Below, piece after piece: positions 14,757 to 23,758 of a DNA stretch of 41,044 nucleotides. Under the pieces are notes generated by a model. The model was not told the origin of the DNA. It saw only the letters and a program-made list of their open reading frames with translations, and did no database searches. Source of the stretch: Pseudomonadota bacterium (GTDB taxonomy: Bacteria; Pseudomonadota; Alphaproteobacteria; Rhizobiales; Xanthobacteraceae); NCBI GenBank assembly GCA_023422775.1, contig JAFAGM010000048.1, positions 1-41,044 of the forward strand, read 5' to 3'. How positions within the stretch are numbered: the stretch's first letter is position 1; each line of letters begins with the position of its first letter. A program made the translations under genes and the position numbers.

Positions 14757-16409
14757 ATGACAACTGCCGATACGACATTTGCGCCATCTGGTGCGCCGGG
14801 CATTCTCGACAAGGAGCGGACGATCGCGACCGCCGGCTTCAATCGCTGGCTGGTGCCGCCCGCGGCGCTCTGCATTCATCTGTGCATCGGCATGGCTTAC
14901 GGCTTCAGCGTGTTCTGGCTGCCGCTGTCGCGCGCGATCGGGCTGAGCGCGCCGAAGGCGTGCCCGGATATCTCGCTGCTGCAGGAACTCTTCACCACTA
15001 CCTGCGACTGGAAAGTCGCGAGCATGGGCTGGATGTTCACGCTGTTCTTCGTGGTCCTCGGCGTCTCGGCAGCTGCGTGGGGTGGCTGGCTCGAGCGCGT
15101 CGGACCGCGCAAGGCCGGCTTCGTATCGACGGTGTGCTGGTGCGGCGGCCTCTTCCTCGGCGCGCTCGGCATCTACACGCACCAGCTCTGGCTCATGTGG
15201 CTGGGCTCGGGCGTGATCGGCGGCATCGGCCTCGGCCTCGGCTACATCTCGCCGGTGTCGACGCTGGTGAAATGGTTTCCGGATCGCCGCGGCATGGCGA
15301 CCGGCATGGCCATCATGGGTTTCGGCGGCGGCGCCATGATCGGCGCTCCGCTGGCCAACCTGCTGATGAACTATTTCAAGACCCCGACCTCGGTCGGCGT
15401 CTGGGAAACCTTCGTCGCGATGGGCGTGATCTATTTCGTGTTCATGATGATCGGCGCCTTCCGCTACCGGATTCCTCCGGCCGGCTGGCGGCCCGAGGGC
15501 TGGACGCCACCGGCAAAAGCCAACGCTATGATCTCGCAGAATCACGTTCATCTGAAGGATGCGCACAAGACCCCGCAATTCTGGCTGATCTGGTGGGTGC
15601 TCTGCCTCAACGTGTCGGCGGGCATCGGCGTGATCGGCATGGCCTCGCCGATGTTGCAGGAAATCTTCGCCGGCAAGCTGATCGGGCTGCCCGACGTCGG
15701 CTTCAACCAGCTCGACGCCACGCAGAAGGCGACGATCGCAGGCATCGCGGCGGGCTTCGCCGGGCTGCTCTCGCTGTTCAACATCGGCGGCCGCTTCTTC
15801 TGGGCGTCGCTGTCGGACAAGATCGGCCGCAAGAACACCTATTACACGTTCTTCATCCTGGGCATCGCGCTCTACGCGCTCGCGCCGACCTTTGCCGAGA
15901 TGGGCTCGAAGCTGCTGTTCGTGCTCGGCTTCGGCATCATCCTGTCGATGTACGGCGGCGGCTTCTCCACCGTGCCGGCCTATCTCGCCGACATGTTCGG
16001 CACCCAGTTCGTCGGCGCCATCCACGGCCGGCTGCTGACGGCATGGTCGACGGCGGGCATCATCGGTCCCGTCGTGGTGAATTACATTCGCGAGTTCCAG
16101 CTTGCGGCCGGCGTTCCACGCGACCACCTCTACAACACCACGATGTACATCCTGTGCGCGATGCTGGTCGCGGGCCTGATCTGCAACTTCCTGATCAAGC
16201 CGGTCAATGCGAAGTGGCACATGAGCGAGGCGGAAGTCGCCAAGCTGCAGGCGGCGACCACAAGCGCGGGTAGCCTCGGCCCATCAGGTTCCTACGGCAT
16301 CGGGTTCGGCGGGCTCGACGCCAAGGCTGCGCTGTTCTGGGCCTTCGTGGGCATCCCGCTGGCCTGGGGCGTCTGGAAGACGCTGGAAAGCGCGGTCAAG
16401 ATCCTCTGA
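14757..16409 (+). CDS. oxlT: Oxalate/formate antiporter, MFS OFA family
   Basis: OxlT-type carriers exchange external oxalate for internal formate across the inner membrane. The protein has 550 residues from this start, with about 12 hydrophobic helices and a probable extra one at the C-terminus (ALFWAFVGIPLAWGVW). Visible family features are GFNRWLVPPAALCIHL before helix 1, KWFPDRRGMATG (172-183) in the helix 4-5 loop, and FWASLSDKIGRKNTYY after helix 8. GGAGGTGGAG just before ATG 14757 supports this start; an in-frame ATG at 14556 would add 67 non-hydrophobic residues. The two-component system and sigma-54 promoter lie upstream and formate dehydrogenase follows, which supports an oxalate/formate role. 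Oxalate-to-formate enzymes are not in view. Confidence 0.9.
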   Translation: MTTADTTFAPSGAPGILDKERTIATAGFNRWLVPPAALCIHLCIGMAYGFSVFWLPLSRAIGLSAPKACPDISLLQELFTTTCDWKVASMGWMFTLFFVVLGVSAAAWGGWLERVGPRKAGFVSTVCWCGGLFLGALGIYTHQLWLMWLGSGVIGGIGLGLGYISPVSTLVKWFPDRRGMATGMAIMGFGGGAMIGAPLANLLMNYFKTPTSVGVWETFVAMGVIYFVFMMIGAFRYRIPPAGWRPEGWTPPAKANAMISQNHVHLKDAHKTPQFWLIWWVLCLNVSAGIGVIGMASPMLQEIFAGKLIGLPDVGFNQLDATQKATIAGIAAGFAGLLSLFNIGGRFFWASLSDKIGRKNTYYTFFILGIALYALAPTFAEMGSKLLFVLGFGIILSMYGGGFSTVPAYLADMFGTQFVGAIHGRLLTAWSTAGIIGPVVVNYIREFQLAAGVPRDHLYNTTMYILCAMLVAGLICNFLIKPVNAKWHMSEAEVAKLQAATTSAGSLGPSGSYGIGFGGLDAKAALFWAFVGIPLAWGVWKTLESAVKIL

Positions 16410-16417
16410 TGCCAGAA

Positions 16418-16452
16418 CACCGCGGGAGCGCTACCCATCGTCTCCCGCGGTG
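16418..16452 (+). terminator. GC-rich hairpin after oxlT
   Basis: CACCGCGGGAG (16418-16428) and CTCCCGCGGTG (16442-16452) form a perfect 11-base-pair stem with a 13-base loop, starting 9 bases after the oxlT stop. There is no run of T after it, so it may be an imperfect intrinsic terminator or an mRNA-stabilising 3' hairpin. Confidence 0.6.
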
Positions 16453-16607
16453 CTCTCTGCCCCGGTGTCCGTGCGCCCGGTCGATAGGTTTTCGCAATCG
16501 CAGCATAGAATGGCTTTATTGATGTTGCGGTCGTTTCGCGGTCTCATGCCCTGTCGGAGAGGCGACGCGGGGACGATCGTTTTTCGAAACCGGACGATAC
16601 GTCAGCG

Positions 16608-16635
16608 AGTTAAATGCTTATCGCGACGCTATAAT
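16608..16635 (+). promoter_or_regulatory. Candidate sigma-70 promoter of the formate dehydrogenase operon
   Basis: A perfect TATAAT lies at 16630-16635 in a GC-rich genome, with a weak -35 (GTTAAA at 16608-16613, spacing 16). Transcription would start near 16642, about 65 bases before the beta subunit. The 296-base gap 16410-16705 holds the post-oxlT hairpin, this box and a palindrome at 16663; no sigma-54 motif with correct spacing was found in it. Confidence 0.4.
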
Positions 16636-16662
16636 TCACTTGGAATCTGGCATACCAAAGAG

Positions 16663-16677
16663 TTAGATTCGATCTAA
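16663..16677. promoter_or_regulatory. Palindromic operator candidate TTAGAT-N3-ATCTAA
   Basis: TTAGATTCGATCTAA is a perfect inverted repeat with 6-base arms around TCG, 28 bases before the beta-subunit start. It also contains the T-N11-A pattern of LysR-type sites. It lies downstream of the TATAAT box, so a repressor binding here could block elongation. In Cupriavidus and Rhodobacter fds operons a LysR-type protein (FdsR/FdsC region) is known, but the binder here is unknown. Confidence 0.5.
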
Positions 16678-16705
16678 TTCAGGTCCAGAGGACGAGACGT
16701 TATCC

Positions 16706-18412
16706 ATGAATGTCCATGACGTTCAGAAGGTCCGGCAGTTCGAGCATCCCGGCGCGGGACGGAAGCGGGCCAAGGCGACGCCCAAGGGCCGCCAGGTTGA
16801 CCCCACCGCCGCCCATGAGATCGAACTTCTGCTCGGCGACCGGCCGCGGCGGTGCGATCTGCTGATCGAGCACCTGCACCTGATCCAGGACAAGTATCAC
16901 CAGATCTCGGCCGCCCATCTCGCAGCCCTTGCCGACGAGATGAAGCTGTCGTTCGCGGAAGTGTTCGAGACCGCGACCTTCTACGCGCATTTCGACGTTG
17001 TGAAGGAAGGCGAGCCCGATATCGCGCCGCTCACCATTCGCGTCTGCGACTCGCTGACCTGCGCCATGCTCGGCGCGGAAAAGCTGCTGGCCGAATTGCA
17101 GGACCAGTCCGGCCCAGGCATTCGCGTCGTGCGCGCGCCCTGCGTCGGTTTTTGCGACAGTGCGCCTGTCGCCGAAGTCGGACATCGTTACGTGCTCAAT
17201 GCGACGCCGGCCGAGGTTCTCGATACCGCGGCGCGGGGCGAGACCCACCCGATCATCCCGGACTATGTCGACTACGACACCTATGTCAGCCAGGGCGGCT
17301 ACAAGCTGCTTGGCGACCTGCGCGCGGGACGGATCGGCAAGGAAGACATCCTCAAGGTACTCGACGATTCCAGCCTGCGCGGGCTCGGTGGCGCGGGTTT
17401 TCCCACCGGCCGCAAATGGCGGGCGGTGCTGGGCGAACCGGGTCCGCGGTTGATGGCCGTCAATGGTGACGAGGGCGAGCCCGGCACGTTCAAGGATCGC
17501 TTCTATCTGCTCCGCGACGCGCACCGCTTCCTCGAAGGCACGTTGATTGCCGCGCATATCATCGACGCGGAGGACGTCTACATCTATCTGCGCGACGAAT
17601 ATCCCGCCGCGCTAAAACTGCTGCCGCTCGAGATTGCAAAACTGCCCCCGGGCGGCCCGCGCATCCACATGCGCCGCGGCGCCGGCGCCTATATCTGCGG
17701 CGAGGAGTCCGCGCTGCTCGAAAGCCTCGAGGGCAAGCGCGGCCTGCCGCGGCACAAGCCGCCTTATCCGTTCCAGGTCGGCTTGTTCGGCCTGCCGACG
17801 CTGATCAACAATGTCGAGACGTTGTTCTGGGTGCGCGACATCGTCGAGAAGGGCGCGCAGTGGTGGAAGAGCCACGGCCGCAACGACCGCGTTGGCTTGC
17901 GCAGCTACTCGGTCTCGGGCCGCGTCAAAAATCCCGGTGTGAAGCTGGCGCCGGCCGGCCTCACCGTGCGCGAACTGATCGACGAGTACTGCGGCGGCAT
18001 GGACGACGGGCACACGTTCCGGGCCTACCTTCCGGGCGGCGCGTCGGGCGGCATCCTGCCGGCCTCGATGGACGACATCCCGCTCGATTTCGGCACGCTG
18101 GAGAAATACGGCTGCTTCATAGGCTCGGCCGCCGTCGTCATCCTGTCCGATCAGGACAGCGTGAAGGGCGCGGCGCTGAACCTGATGAAATTCTTCGAGG
18201 ACGAAAGTTGCGGCCAGTGTACGCCTTGTCGCGCGGGCACCCAGAAGGCGGCGATCCTGATGGAGCGTCCGGTGTGGGATCGCGAACTGCTCGACCAGTT
18301 GAGCCAGGCGATGCGTGACGCTTCGATCTGCGGGCTCGGCCAGGCGGCATCTAATCCGCTGTCGTGCGTCATCAAATATTTCCCCGACGAGTTCAAGGAA
18401 GCGGCGGAATGA
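16706..18412 (+). CDS. fdsB: Formate dehydrogenase beta subunit, NuoE-NuoF fusion (NADH/FMN subunit)
   Basis: This 568-residue diaphorase subunit takes electrons from the alpha subunit and reduces NAD+. Residues about 35-180 are a NuoE-like thioredoxin-fold domain with [2Fe-2S] ligands Cys114, Cys119, Cys146 and Cys150. A NuoF-like part follows, with the FMN loop RGLGGAGFPTG (225-235), the NADH-binding NGDEGEPGTFKDR (253-265), GAYICGEESALLESLEG, and [4Fe-4S] ligands Cys502, Cys505, Cys508 and Cys542. In the Rhodobacter FdsGBA enzyme these are two polypeptides; the fusion matches the two-subunit FDH1 of Methylorubrum (Methylobacterium) extorquens. The alpha subunit overlaps by 4 bases (ATGA), so the two are cotranslated. 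Confidence 0.94.
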   Translation: MNVHDVQKVRQFEHPGAGRKRAKATPKGRQVDPTAAHEIELLLGDRPRRCDLLIEHLHLIQDKYHQISAAHLAALADEMKLSFAEVFETATFYAHFDVVKEGEPDIAPLTIRVCDSLTCAMLGAEKLLAELQDQSGPGIRVVRAPCVGFCDSAPVAEVGHRYVLNATPAEVLDTAARGETHPIIPDYVDYDTYVSQGGYKLLGDLRAGRIGKEDILKVLDDSSLRGLGGAGFPTGRKWRAVLGEPGPRLMAVNGDEGEPGTFKDRFYLLRDAHRFLEGTLIAAHIIDAEDVYIYLRDEYPAALKLLPLEIAKLPPGGPRIHMRRGAGAYICGEESALLESLEGKRGLPRHKPPYPFQVGLFGLPTLINNVETLFWVRDIVEKGAQWWKSHGRNDRVGLRSYSVSGRVKNPGVKLAPAGLTVRELIDEYCGGMDDGHTFRAYLPGGASGGILPASMDDIPLDFGTLEKYGCFIGSAAVVILSDQDSVKGAALNLMKFFEDESCGQCTPCRAGTQKAAILMERPVWDRELLDQLSQAMRDASICGLGQAASNPLSCVIKYFPDEFKEAAE

Positions 18413-21174
18413 CGAAGATCAAGTTCGAACTCGATGGCAAACAGGTCGAAGCCAACGCTGGCGAGACCATCTGGCAGGTGGCAAAACGCCAGGGCCGGGA
18501 CATCCCGCATCTCTGCTATTCGCCGGAGCCGGACTACCGGCCCGACGGCAATTGCCGCGCCTGCATGGTCGAGATCGAGGGCGAGCGCGTGCTGGCCGCG
18601 TCCTGCAAGCGCACGCCGAGCGTCGGCATGAAGGTGAAGACCGAGAGCGCGCGCGCGGTCGCGGCGCAGAAGATGGTGATGGAGTTGCTGGTCGCCGACC
18701 AGCCGGCGCGCGAGACCTCGCACGATCCCGATTCGAAATTCTGGCACTGGGCCGAAAAGGTCGAGGTGACCGAAAGCCGTTTCCCCGCCGCCGAGCGCTG
18801 GCAGGGCGATGCCAGCCATCCTGCGATGCGCGTCAATCTCGACGCCTGCATCCAGTGCGGCCTGTGCGTGCGCGCCTGCCGCGAGGTGCAGGTCAACGAC
18901 GTCATCGGCATGGCCTATCGCAACCACGACGCCAAGATCGTGTTCGACTTCGACGATCCGATGGGCGAGTCCACTTGCGTCGCCTGCGGCGAATGCGTGC
19001 AGGCCTGCCCGACCGGCGCGCTGATGCCGTCGGTGATGCTGGACGAGAACCAGACCCGTGTCACCTACGCCGACAGGAAGGTCGATTCGCTGTGCCCGTT
19101 CTGCGGCGTCGGCTGCCAGGTCGCCTACCAGGTCAAGGACGAGAAAGTCATCTATGCCGAGGGCCGCGACGGCCCGGCCAACCACAACCGCCTCTGCGTC
19201 AAGGGCCGCTTCGGCTTCGACTACATCCATCACCCGCATCGCCTCACGAAACCGCTGGTGCGGCTGCCGAACGCGAAGAAGGATGCCAACGACCAGGTCG
19301 ATCCGGCCAATCCGTTCACGCATTTCCGCGAAGCCTCGTGGGAAGAGGCGCTCGATATTGCCGCCAAGGGGCTCGTGAAGATCCGCGACGAGAAGGGCGT
19401 CAAGGCGCTGGCCGGGTTCGGCTCCGCAAAAGGCTCGAACGAGGAAGCCTACCTGTTCCAGAAGCTGGTGCGCACCGGCTTCGGCTCCAACAATGTCGAT
19501 CACTGCACGCGGCTGTGCCACGCCTCGTCGGTGGCCGCGCTGATGGAGGGCCTGAACTCCGGCGCGGTGTCGGCGCCGTTTGCAGCCGCCATGGATGCCG
19601 AAGTCATCATCGTGGTCGGCGCCAACCCGACCGTGAACCATCCGGTGGCCGCAACCTACATCAAGAACGCGGCCAAGCGCGGCGCCAGGCTGATCGTGAT
19701 GGATCCGCGCAAGCAGACGCTGTCGCGCCACGCCTGGAAGCATCTTGCGTTCAAGCCCGGCAGCGATGTCGCGATGCTGAACGCGATGCTGCACACCGTC
19801 ATCACCGAAGGGCTGACCGACCAGCAATACATCGCCGGCTACACCGAAGGCTTTGACGAACTCGCCGAGCGCATCAAGGATTTCCCGCCGGAAAAGATGG
19901 AGGCGATCTGCGGCATCCCGGCCGAGACGCTGAAGGAAGTGGCGCGGACCTACGCACGCTCGCGCGCCTCCATCATCTTCTGGGGCATGGGCGTCAGCCA
20001 GCACATCCACGGCACCGACAACGCGCGCTGCCTGATTGCGCTGGCGCTGACGACGGGCCAGGTCGGCCGTCCCGGCACCGGCCTGCATCCGCTGCGCGGC
20101 CAGAACAACGTGCAGGGCGCCTCCGACGCCGGCCTGATCCCGATGTTCCTGCCGGACTATCAGCCGGTCGGCCGCACCGATCTGCGCGAGCCGTTCGAGA
20201 AGCTCTGGCAGCAGGATCTCGATCCCGTGCGTGGCCTGACGGTGGTCGAGATCATGAACGCGATCCATGCCGGCGAGATCAACGGCATGTATATCGAGGG
20301 CGAGAACCCCGCGATGTCGGATCCGGACCTGCAGCACGCGCGCGGGGCGCTGGCCATGCTCGATCATCTCGTGGTGCAGGATCTCTTCGTCACCGAGACG
20401 GCGTTCCATGCCGACGTGATCCTGCCGGCCTCGGCGTTTGCGGAAAAGTCCGGCACCTTCACCAATACCGACCGCCGCGTGCAGCTTGCGCGCGAGGTGA
20501 TCCGGCCGCCCGGCGATGCGCGGCAGGATCTCTGGATCATCCAGGAGATCGGCAGGCGCATGGGGCTGCCGTGGAACTATGACGGCCCGGCCGATGTGTT
20601 CACCGAGATGACGCAGGTGATGCCGTCGCTGAAGAACATCACCTGGGATCGCCTGGTGCGCGAGGGCGCGGTGACCTATCCGGTCGACGATCCCGACAAG
20701 CCCGGCAACGAGATCATCTTCACCACGGGTTTCCCGACCGCCAGCGGTCGCGGCAAGATCGTCCCCGCCAAGGTGATCGCGCCCGACGAGGTGCCGGATG
20801 CCGAATACCCGATGGTGCTGTCGACGGGGCGTGTGCTCGAACACTGGCACACCGGCTCGATGACCCGCCGCGCCAGCGTGCTCGACCAGATCGAGCCGGA
20901 GGCGGTGGCCTTCATGTCGCCAAAGGACATGCGCAAGCTCGACGTCTGGCCCGGCGATTTCATCCGCCTGCAGACCCGCCGCGGCGCCGTCGAGGTCAAG
21001 GTCCGCTCCGACCGCGACGTGCCCGAGAACATGGTGTTCATGCCGTTCTGCTACGCGGAGGCGGCGGCGAACCTGCTTACCAACCCGGCGCTCGATCCGT
21101 TCGGCAAGATTCCCGAGTTCAAGTTCTGCGCCGTGCGCGCCGAGAAGGCGGAGCTGCAGTCGGCGGCGGAGTAG
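18409..21174 (+). CDS. fdhF: Formate dehydrogenase alpha subunit (bis-MGD catalytic subunit)
   Basis: This 921-residue cytoplasmic enzyme (FdsA/Fdh1A type) oxidises formate to CO2. In order: a plant-type [2Fe-2S] domain with Cys36, Cys49, Cys52 and Cys66; a double-cubane ferredoxin domain with Cys147/150/153/157 and Cys190/193/196/200; the molybdopterin domain's [4Fe-4S] site Cys229/232/236/263; then metal ligand Cys370 with catalytic His371 (RLCHASS), and Arg563 in PLRGQNNVQG. Cys370 to Arg563 is 193 residues, the same distance as Sec140 to Arg333 in E. coli FdhF. Between the [2Fe-2S] and ferredoxin parts (about 92-140) the usual His-Cys3 ligand set seen in NuoG/FdsA is missing. No twin-arginine signal is present. 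The sequence does not tell molybdenum from tungsten. Confidence 0.96.
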   Translation: MTKIKFELDGKQVEANAGETIWQVAKRQGRDIPHLCYSPEPDYRPDGNCRACMVEIEGERVLAASCKRTPSVGMKVKTESARAVAAQKMVMELLVADQPARETSHDPDSKFWHWAEKVEVTESRFPAAERWQGDASHPAMRVNLDACIQCGLCVRACREVQVNDVIGMAYRNHDAKIVFDFDDPMGESTCVACGECVQACPTGALMPSVMLDENQTRVTYADRKVDSLCPFCGVGCQVAYQVKDEKVIYAEGRDGPANHNRLCVKGRFGFDYIHHPHRLTKPLVRLPNAKKDANDQVDPANPFTHFREASWEEALDIAAKGLVKIRDEKGVKALAGFGSAKGSNEEAYLFQKLVRTGFGSNNVDHCTRLCHASSVAALMEGLNSGAVSAPFAAAMDAEVIIVVGANPTVNHPVAATYIKNAAKRGARLIVMDPRKQTLSRHAWKHLAFKPGSDVAMLNAMLHTVITEGLTDQQYIAGYTEGFDELAERIKDFPPEKMEAICGIPAETLKEVARTYARSRASIIFWGMGVSQHIHGTDNARCLIALALTTGQVGRPGTGLHPLRGQNNVQGASDAGLIPMFLPDYQPVGRTDLREPFEKLWQQDLDPVRGLTVVEIMNAIHAGEINGMYIEGENPAMSDPDLQHARGALAMLDHLVVQDLFVTETAFHADVILPASAFAEKSGTFTNTDRRVQLAREVIRPPGDARQDLWIIQEIGRRMGLPWNYDGPADVFTEMTQVMPSLKNITWDRLVREGAVTYPVDDPDKPGNEIIFTTGFPTASGRGKIVPAKVIAPDEVPDAEYPMVLSTGRVLEHWHTGSMTRRASVLDQIEPEAVAFMSPKDMRKLDVWPGDFIRLQTRRGAVEVKVRSDRDVPENMVFMPFCYAEAAANLLTNPALDPFGKIPEFKFCAVRAEKAELQSAAE

Positions 21175-21340
21175 GCTGTTCAACGCATAGCCAGCGCCGG
21201 CCCAGGTTTCGGCGCGCTGCACCCGGGCGACCGGTTTCACGCGACTGAATCCGATATGCTGGCCGATCGTGTATGCTCGCCTGTGGGGGTCTCACCCGGG
21301 CGGGCCTGTCCGGCCAAACCAGAGCGGAGGACGTACGGCC

Positions 21341-21946
21341 ATGGCTGAGAGCGTCATGTACCACGACGGCAACAGGAAGCTGCAGGATCAGTTCGACAGC
21401 CGGCGGATTTCAGACCGGCTGGAAGAGAAGCTGATGCGGAAGGAATTCACCGCCGACGACAAGCTTTATATCGAAGGCCTGCCGTATTTCTTCCTTGCGA
21501 CGGCGGATGCCGAAGGCCGTCCCGATTGCTCGTTCAAGGGCGGTGCGCCGGGGTTTGTGCGCGTCACCGGCCCTTCCGAGATCGCATTTCCCGACTATGA
21601 CGGCAACGGCATGTTCAAGAGCCTCGGCAACATCGTGGTCAATGCCGAGGTCGGCCTGCTGTTCATCGCGATGCACGACAAGCCGAAGCGCCTGCGGGTC
21701 AACGGCAGCGCGAGCGTCAGCGACAAGGATCCGCTGCTGGCTGAGACCATCGGCGCGCAGCTCATCGTCCGCGTCACCGCGCGCGCGATCTTCCCGAACT
21801 GTCCGCGCTACATTCCGACCATGGGATCGATCCAGCCGTCGATCTACGCGCCCATCGCCGGACAGGACGCGCCCGAGCCGGCCTGGAAAGGCTTTGCGGA
21901 CTTCAAGGATTGCATCCACCCGAGGCAACCGACCTTCAGGGGGTAG
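21341..21946 (+). CDS. Pyridoxamine 5'-phosphate oxidase-fold (FMN-binding split barrel) protein
   Basis: This 201-residue protein has the PNPOx-like split-barrel pattern: YFFLATADAEGRPDCSFKGG (about 54-73) as the first strands, then DYDGNGMFKSLGNI, a glycine/asparagine stretch typical of the flavin site, and KRLRVNGSASV. Members bind FMN or F420 or heme; many act as general flavin reductases or remain uncharacterised. The true PdxH substrate motifs are not evident, so the substrate is unknown. GGAGG at 21326-21330 supports the ATG at 21341. It begins 166 bases after the formate dehydrogenase alpha stop and could be expressed separately; no clear promoter is visible. Confidence 0.82.
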   Translation: MAESVMYHDGNRKLQDQFDSRRISDRLEEKLMRKEFTADDKLYIEGLPYFFLATADAEGRPDCSFKGGAPGFVRVTGPSEIAFPDYDGNGMFKSLGNIVVNAEVGLLFIAMHDKPKRLRVNGSASVSDKDPLLAETIGAQLIVRVTARAIFPNCPRYIPTMGSIQPSIYAPIAGQDAPEPAWKGFADFKDCIHPRQPTFRG

Positions 21947-21968
21947 GCGACGACTATTCACCGAGGCT

Positions 21969-22075
21969 GTCATTCCGGGGCGACGCAAAGCATCGAACCC
22001 GGAATCCATCGTGATACCGGCTCAGGCCGCGGGATGGATTCCGGGCCTGCGCCTGAAGGCGCATCCCGGAATGAC
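21969..22075. repeat. Nested palindromic repeat between convergent genes
   Basis: Outer arms GTCATTCCGGG (21969-21979) and CCCGGAATGAC (22065-22075) enclose inner arms CCCGGAATCCATC (21998-22010) and GATGGATTCCGGG (22033-22045). The GTCATTCCGGGGCG...CCCGGAATGAC type is a common dispersed repeat in Bradyrhizobium. It fills the gap between the converging PNPOx-fold and acyl-CoA synthetase genes. Confidence 0.75.
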
Positions 22076-22150
22076 GGGGCGCAGGGCCGACGAACTTGGC
22101 CCCATCCTCTACTTTGCATGGGGTTGTTTTCGATATTTTGTGTCTGGGCC

Positions 22151-23758
22151 CTAAATCGCCGTCATCTCGCCCTTGGTCCAGGCCTCCCGCAGCTTGAACT
22201 TCTGGATCTTGCCCGAGCCCGTCAGCGGAAACGCCTCGACGACGAACCAGTGCTTTGGCGTCTTGTGCGGGGCGAGCGAGGCGCGCATGTAGTCGATCAT
22301 CTCTTCCTTTTCGATCACCGCGCCGGGCGCCGGGCGGATGAAGGCCGCGACCTCTTCGCCCCACTTCTCATGGGGAACGCCGATCACGGCGACTTCGCCG
22401 ACCTTGGGATGGCGGAACAGCAGCTCTTCGAGTTCGCGCGGATAGATGTTTTCGCCGCCGCGGATGATCATGTCCTTGAGGCGGCCTTCGACGGTGCAGT
22501 AGCCGCGTGCGTCCATCGCGCAGAGATCGCCGGTGTGCAGCCAGCCGTCGGCATCGATGGCCGCGGCAGTCGCGTCCGGCATTTCGAAGTAGCCGAGCAT
22601 CACGTGATAACCGCGGGTGCAGAACTCGCCGACCGTGCCGATGGGTACGGTCTCGCCGGTGTTGGGATCGATGATCTTGGTTTCCATGTTGGGCAGCGGC
22701 AGACCGATCGTGTTGGCCTTGTCCTCGACGCTGTCGCAGGTCTGGGTCTGCGCTGCGACCGGCGAGCATTCGGTCTGGCCGAACACGATGGTGAAGGGCG
22801 CGCCGAGCTGTTCCTCGAACCGTTTCACCAGCGGCGCCGGCACCGTGGAGCCGCCGGAGCAGATCGCCTTGACCGACGACAGGTCGGTGGTTGCAAACGA
22901 AGGGTGCTCCAGCATGGCGACCAGCATGGTGGGAACGCTGACCATCGCACTGCCGCGATAGGTGCCGAACATTTCGAGCACGATGGCGGGGTCGAATGCC
23001 TCGATCAGCACCTGGGTTGCCGCCTTCGAGACCGAGCCGATCACGCAGCAGACGCAGCCGCCGGTGTGAAACAGCGGCATGGTGGTGATGAAGACGTCGC
23101 CGGGATCGACGCCCATCCGTTCGGCGGTGTCGGCGCCGTTGTTGAGAAGCCCGCGATGGCGGAGCAGGGCGCCTTTCGGAAAGCCCGTTGTGCCCGACGT
23201 ATACTGGATCATGACCGGATCGTCGGGGCTGACGGCGGGCAGCGTGATGCGCTCGTCGTCGCCCGCGGCGATGAACGAATCCCAGTCGTCGAAGCAGATG
23301 ATTTCGCGCAGTTCAGGGCAGTTCGGCGCCACCGCCTGAACGGTCTCCAGCATCGGGTTGCCGCGAAAACCGTTGACGACGAACACGCCGGCCGAGCGCG
23401 ACTGCTTCAGCACATACTCGACCTCCCTGGCGCGAAAGGCCGGGTTCACGGTGACCAGCACCATGCCCGCCATGCCGGCGCCGAATTCGAGCATCACCCA
23501 TTCCGGGATGTTCTGCGCCCAGACCGCGATGCGCTCGCCCGGCTTGAAACGGGACAAGAGTGCCCGCGCGGTGCGTTGGACTTCCCGGTAGAACTGCGCG
23601 TAGGTCCATTGCCGCCGCAGCTTTGGATCGGGAACGCCCGCAATCAGGGCCAGGCGATCGGGCGCCGCCTCGGCCGCCTTGCGCAGGAGGTCGCCGAACG
23701 TCATCTCCCGTACCGCAGGCGTGGCCGGTCCTGCGACGTGGGATAGCGTCAATGCCAT
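22151..23758 (-). CDS. AMP-binding acyl-CoA synthetase (fatty-acid/short-chain type)
   Basis: This 535-residue ANL-superfamily enzyme activates a carboxylate to the acyl-adenylate and then the CoA thioester. The phosphate loop YTSGTTGFPKG is at 186-196. Further on are FGQTECSP (A5-like motif), GWLHTGDL (ATP-binding Asp) and RLKDMIIRGGENIYPRELEE, with the catalytic C-terminal Lys in LTGSGKIQKF. It resembles long/medium-chain synthetases of the FadD3/FadK-like group; the acid is unknown. The ATG at 23758 follows GGGGAGGAC (Shine-Dalgarno GGAGG); a longer open frame upstream has no support. It is transcribed towards the PNPOx-fold gene and divergent from the DUF6496 gene. Confidence 0.93.
   Translation of the reverse strand: MALTLSHVAGPATPAVREMTFGDLLRKAAEAAPDRLALIAGVPDPKLRRQWTYAQFYREVQRTARALLSRFKPGERIAVWAQNIPEWVMLEFGAGMAGMVLVTVNPAFRAREVEYVLKQSRSAGVFVVNGFRGNPMLETVQAVAPNCPELREIICFDDWDSFIAAGDDERITLPAVSPDDPVMIQYTSGTTGFPKGALLRHRGLLNNGADTAERMGVDPGDVFITTMPLFHTGGCVCCVIGSVSKAATQVLIEAFDPAIVLEMFGTYRGSAMVSVPTMLVAMLEHPSFATTDLSSVKAICSGGSTVPAPLVKRFEEQLGAPFTIVFGQTECSPVAAQTQTCDSVEDKANTIGLPLPNMETKIIDPNTGETVPIGTVGEFCTRGYHVMLGYFEMPDATAAAIDADGWLHTGDLCAMDARGYCTVEGRLKDMIIRGGENIYPRELEELLFRHPKVGEVAVIGVPHEKWGEEVAAFIRPAPGAVIEKEEMIDYMRASLAPHKTPKHWFVVEAFPLTGSGKIQKFKLREAWTKGEMTAI

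Noticed and set aside
14694..16220. Open frame of 508 codons antisense to oxlT
   Set aside because: It has no hydrophobic or domain pattern, while the sense strand encodes a clear MFS transporter.
16513..16530. Possible sigma-54 promoter before formate dehydrogenase (TGGCTTTATTGATGTTGC region)
   Set aside because: The GG-to-GC spacing is not the required 12 bases, and the -24 element lacks the CAC.
18151..21240. Open frame of 1029 codons on the minus strand opposite the formate dehydrogenase alpha subunit
   Set aside because: The plus-strand protein has every expected motif; the antisense translation is rich in Arg, His, Ala and Gly with no recognisable domain, as usual for antisense frames in GC-rich genes.
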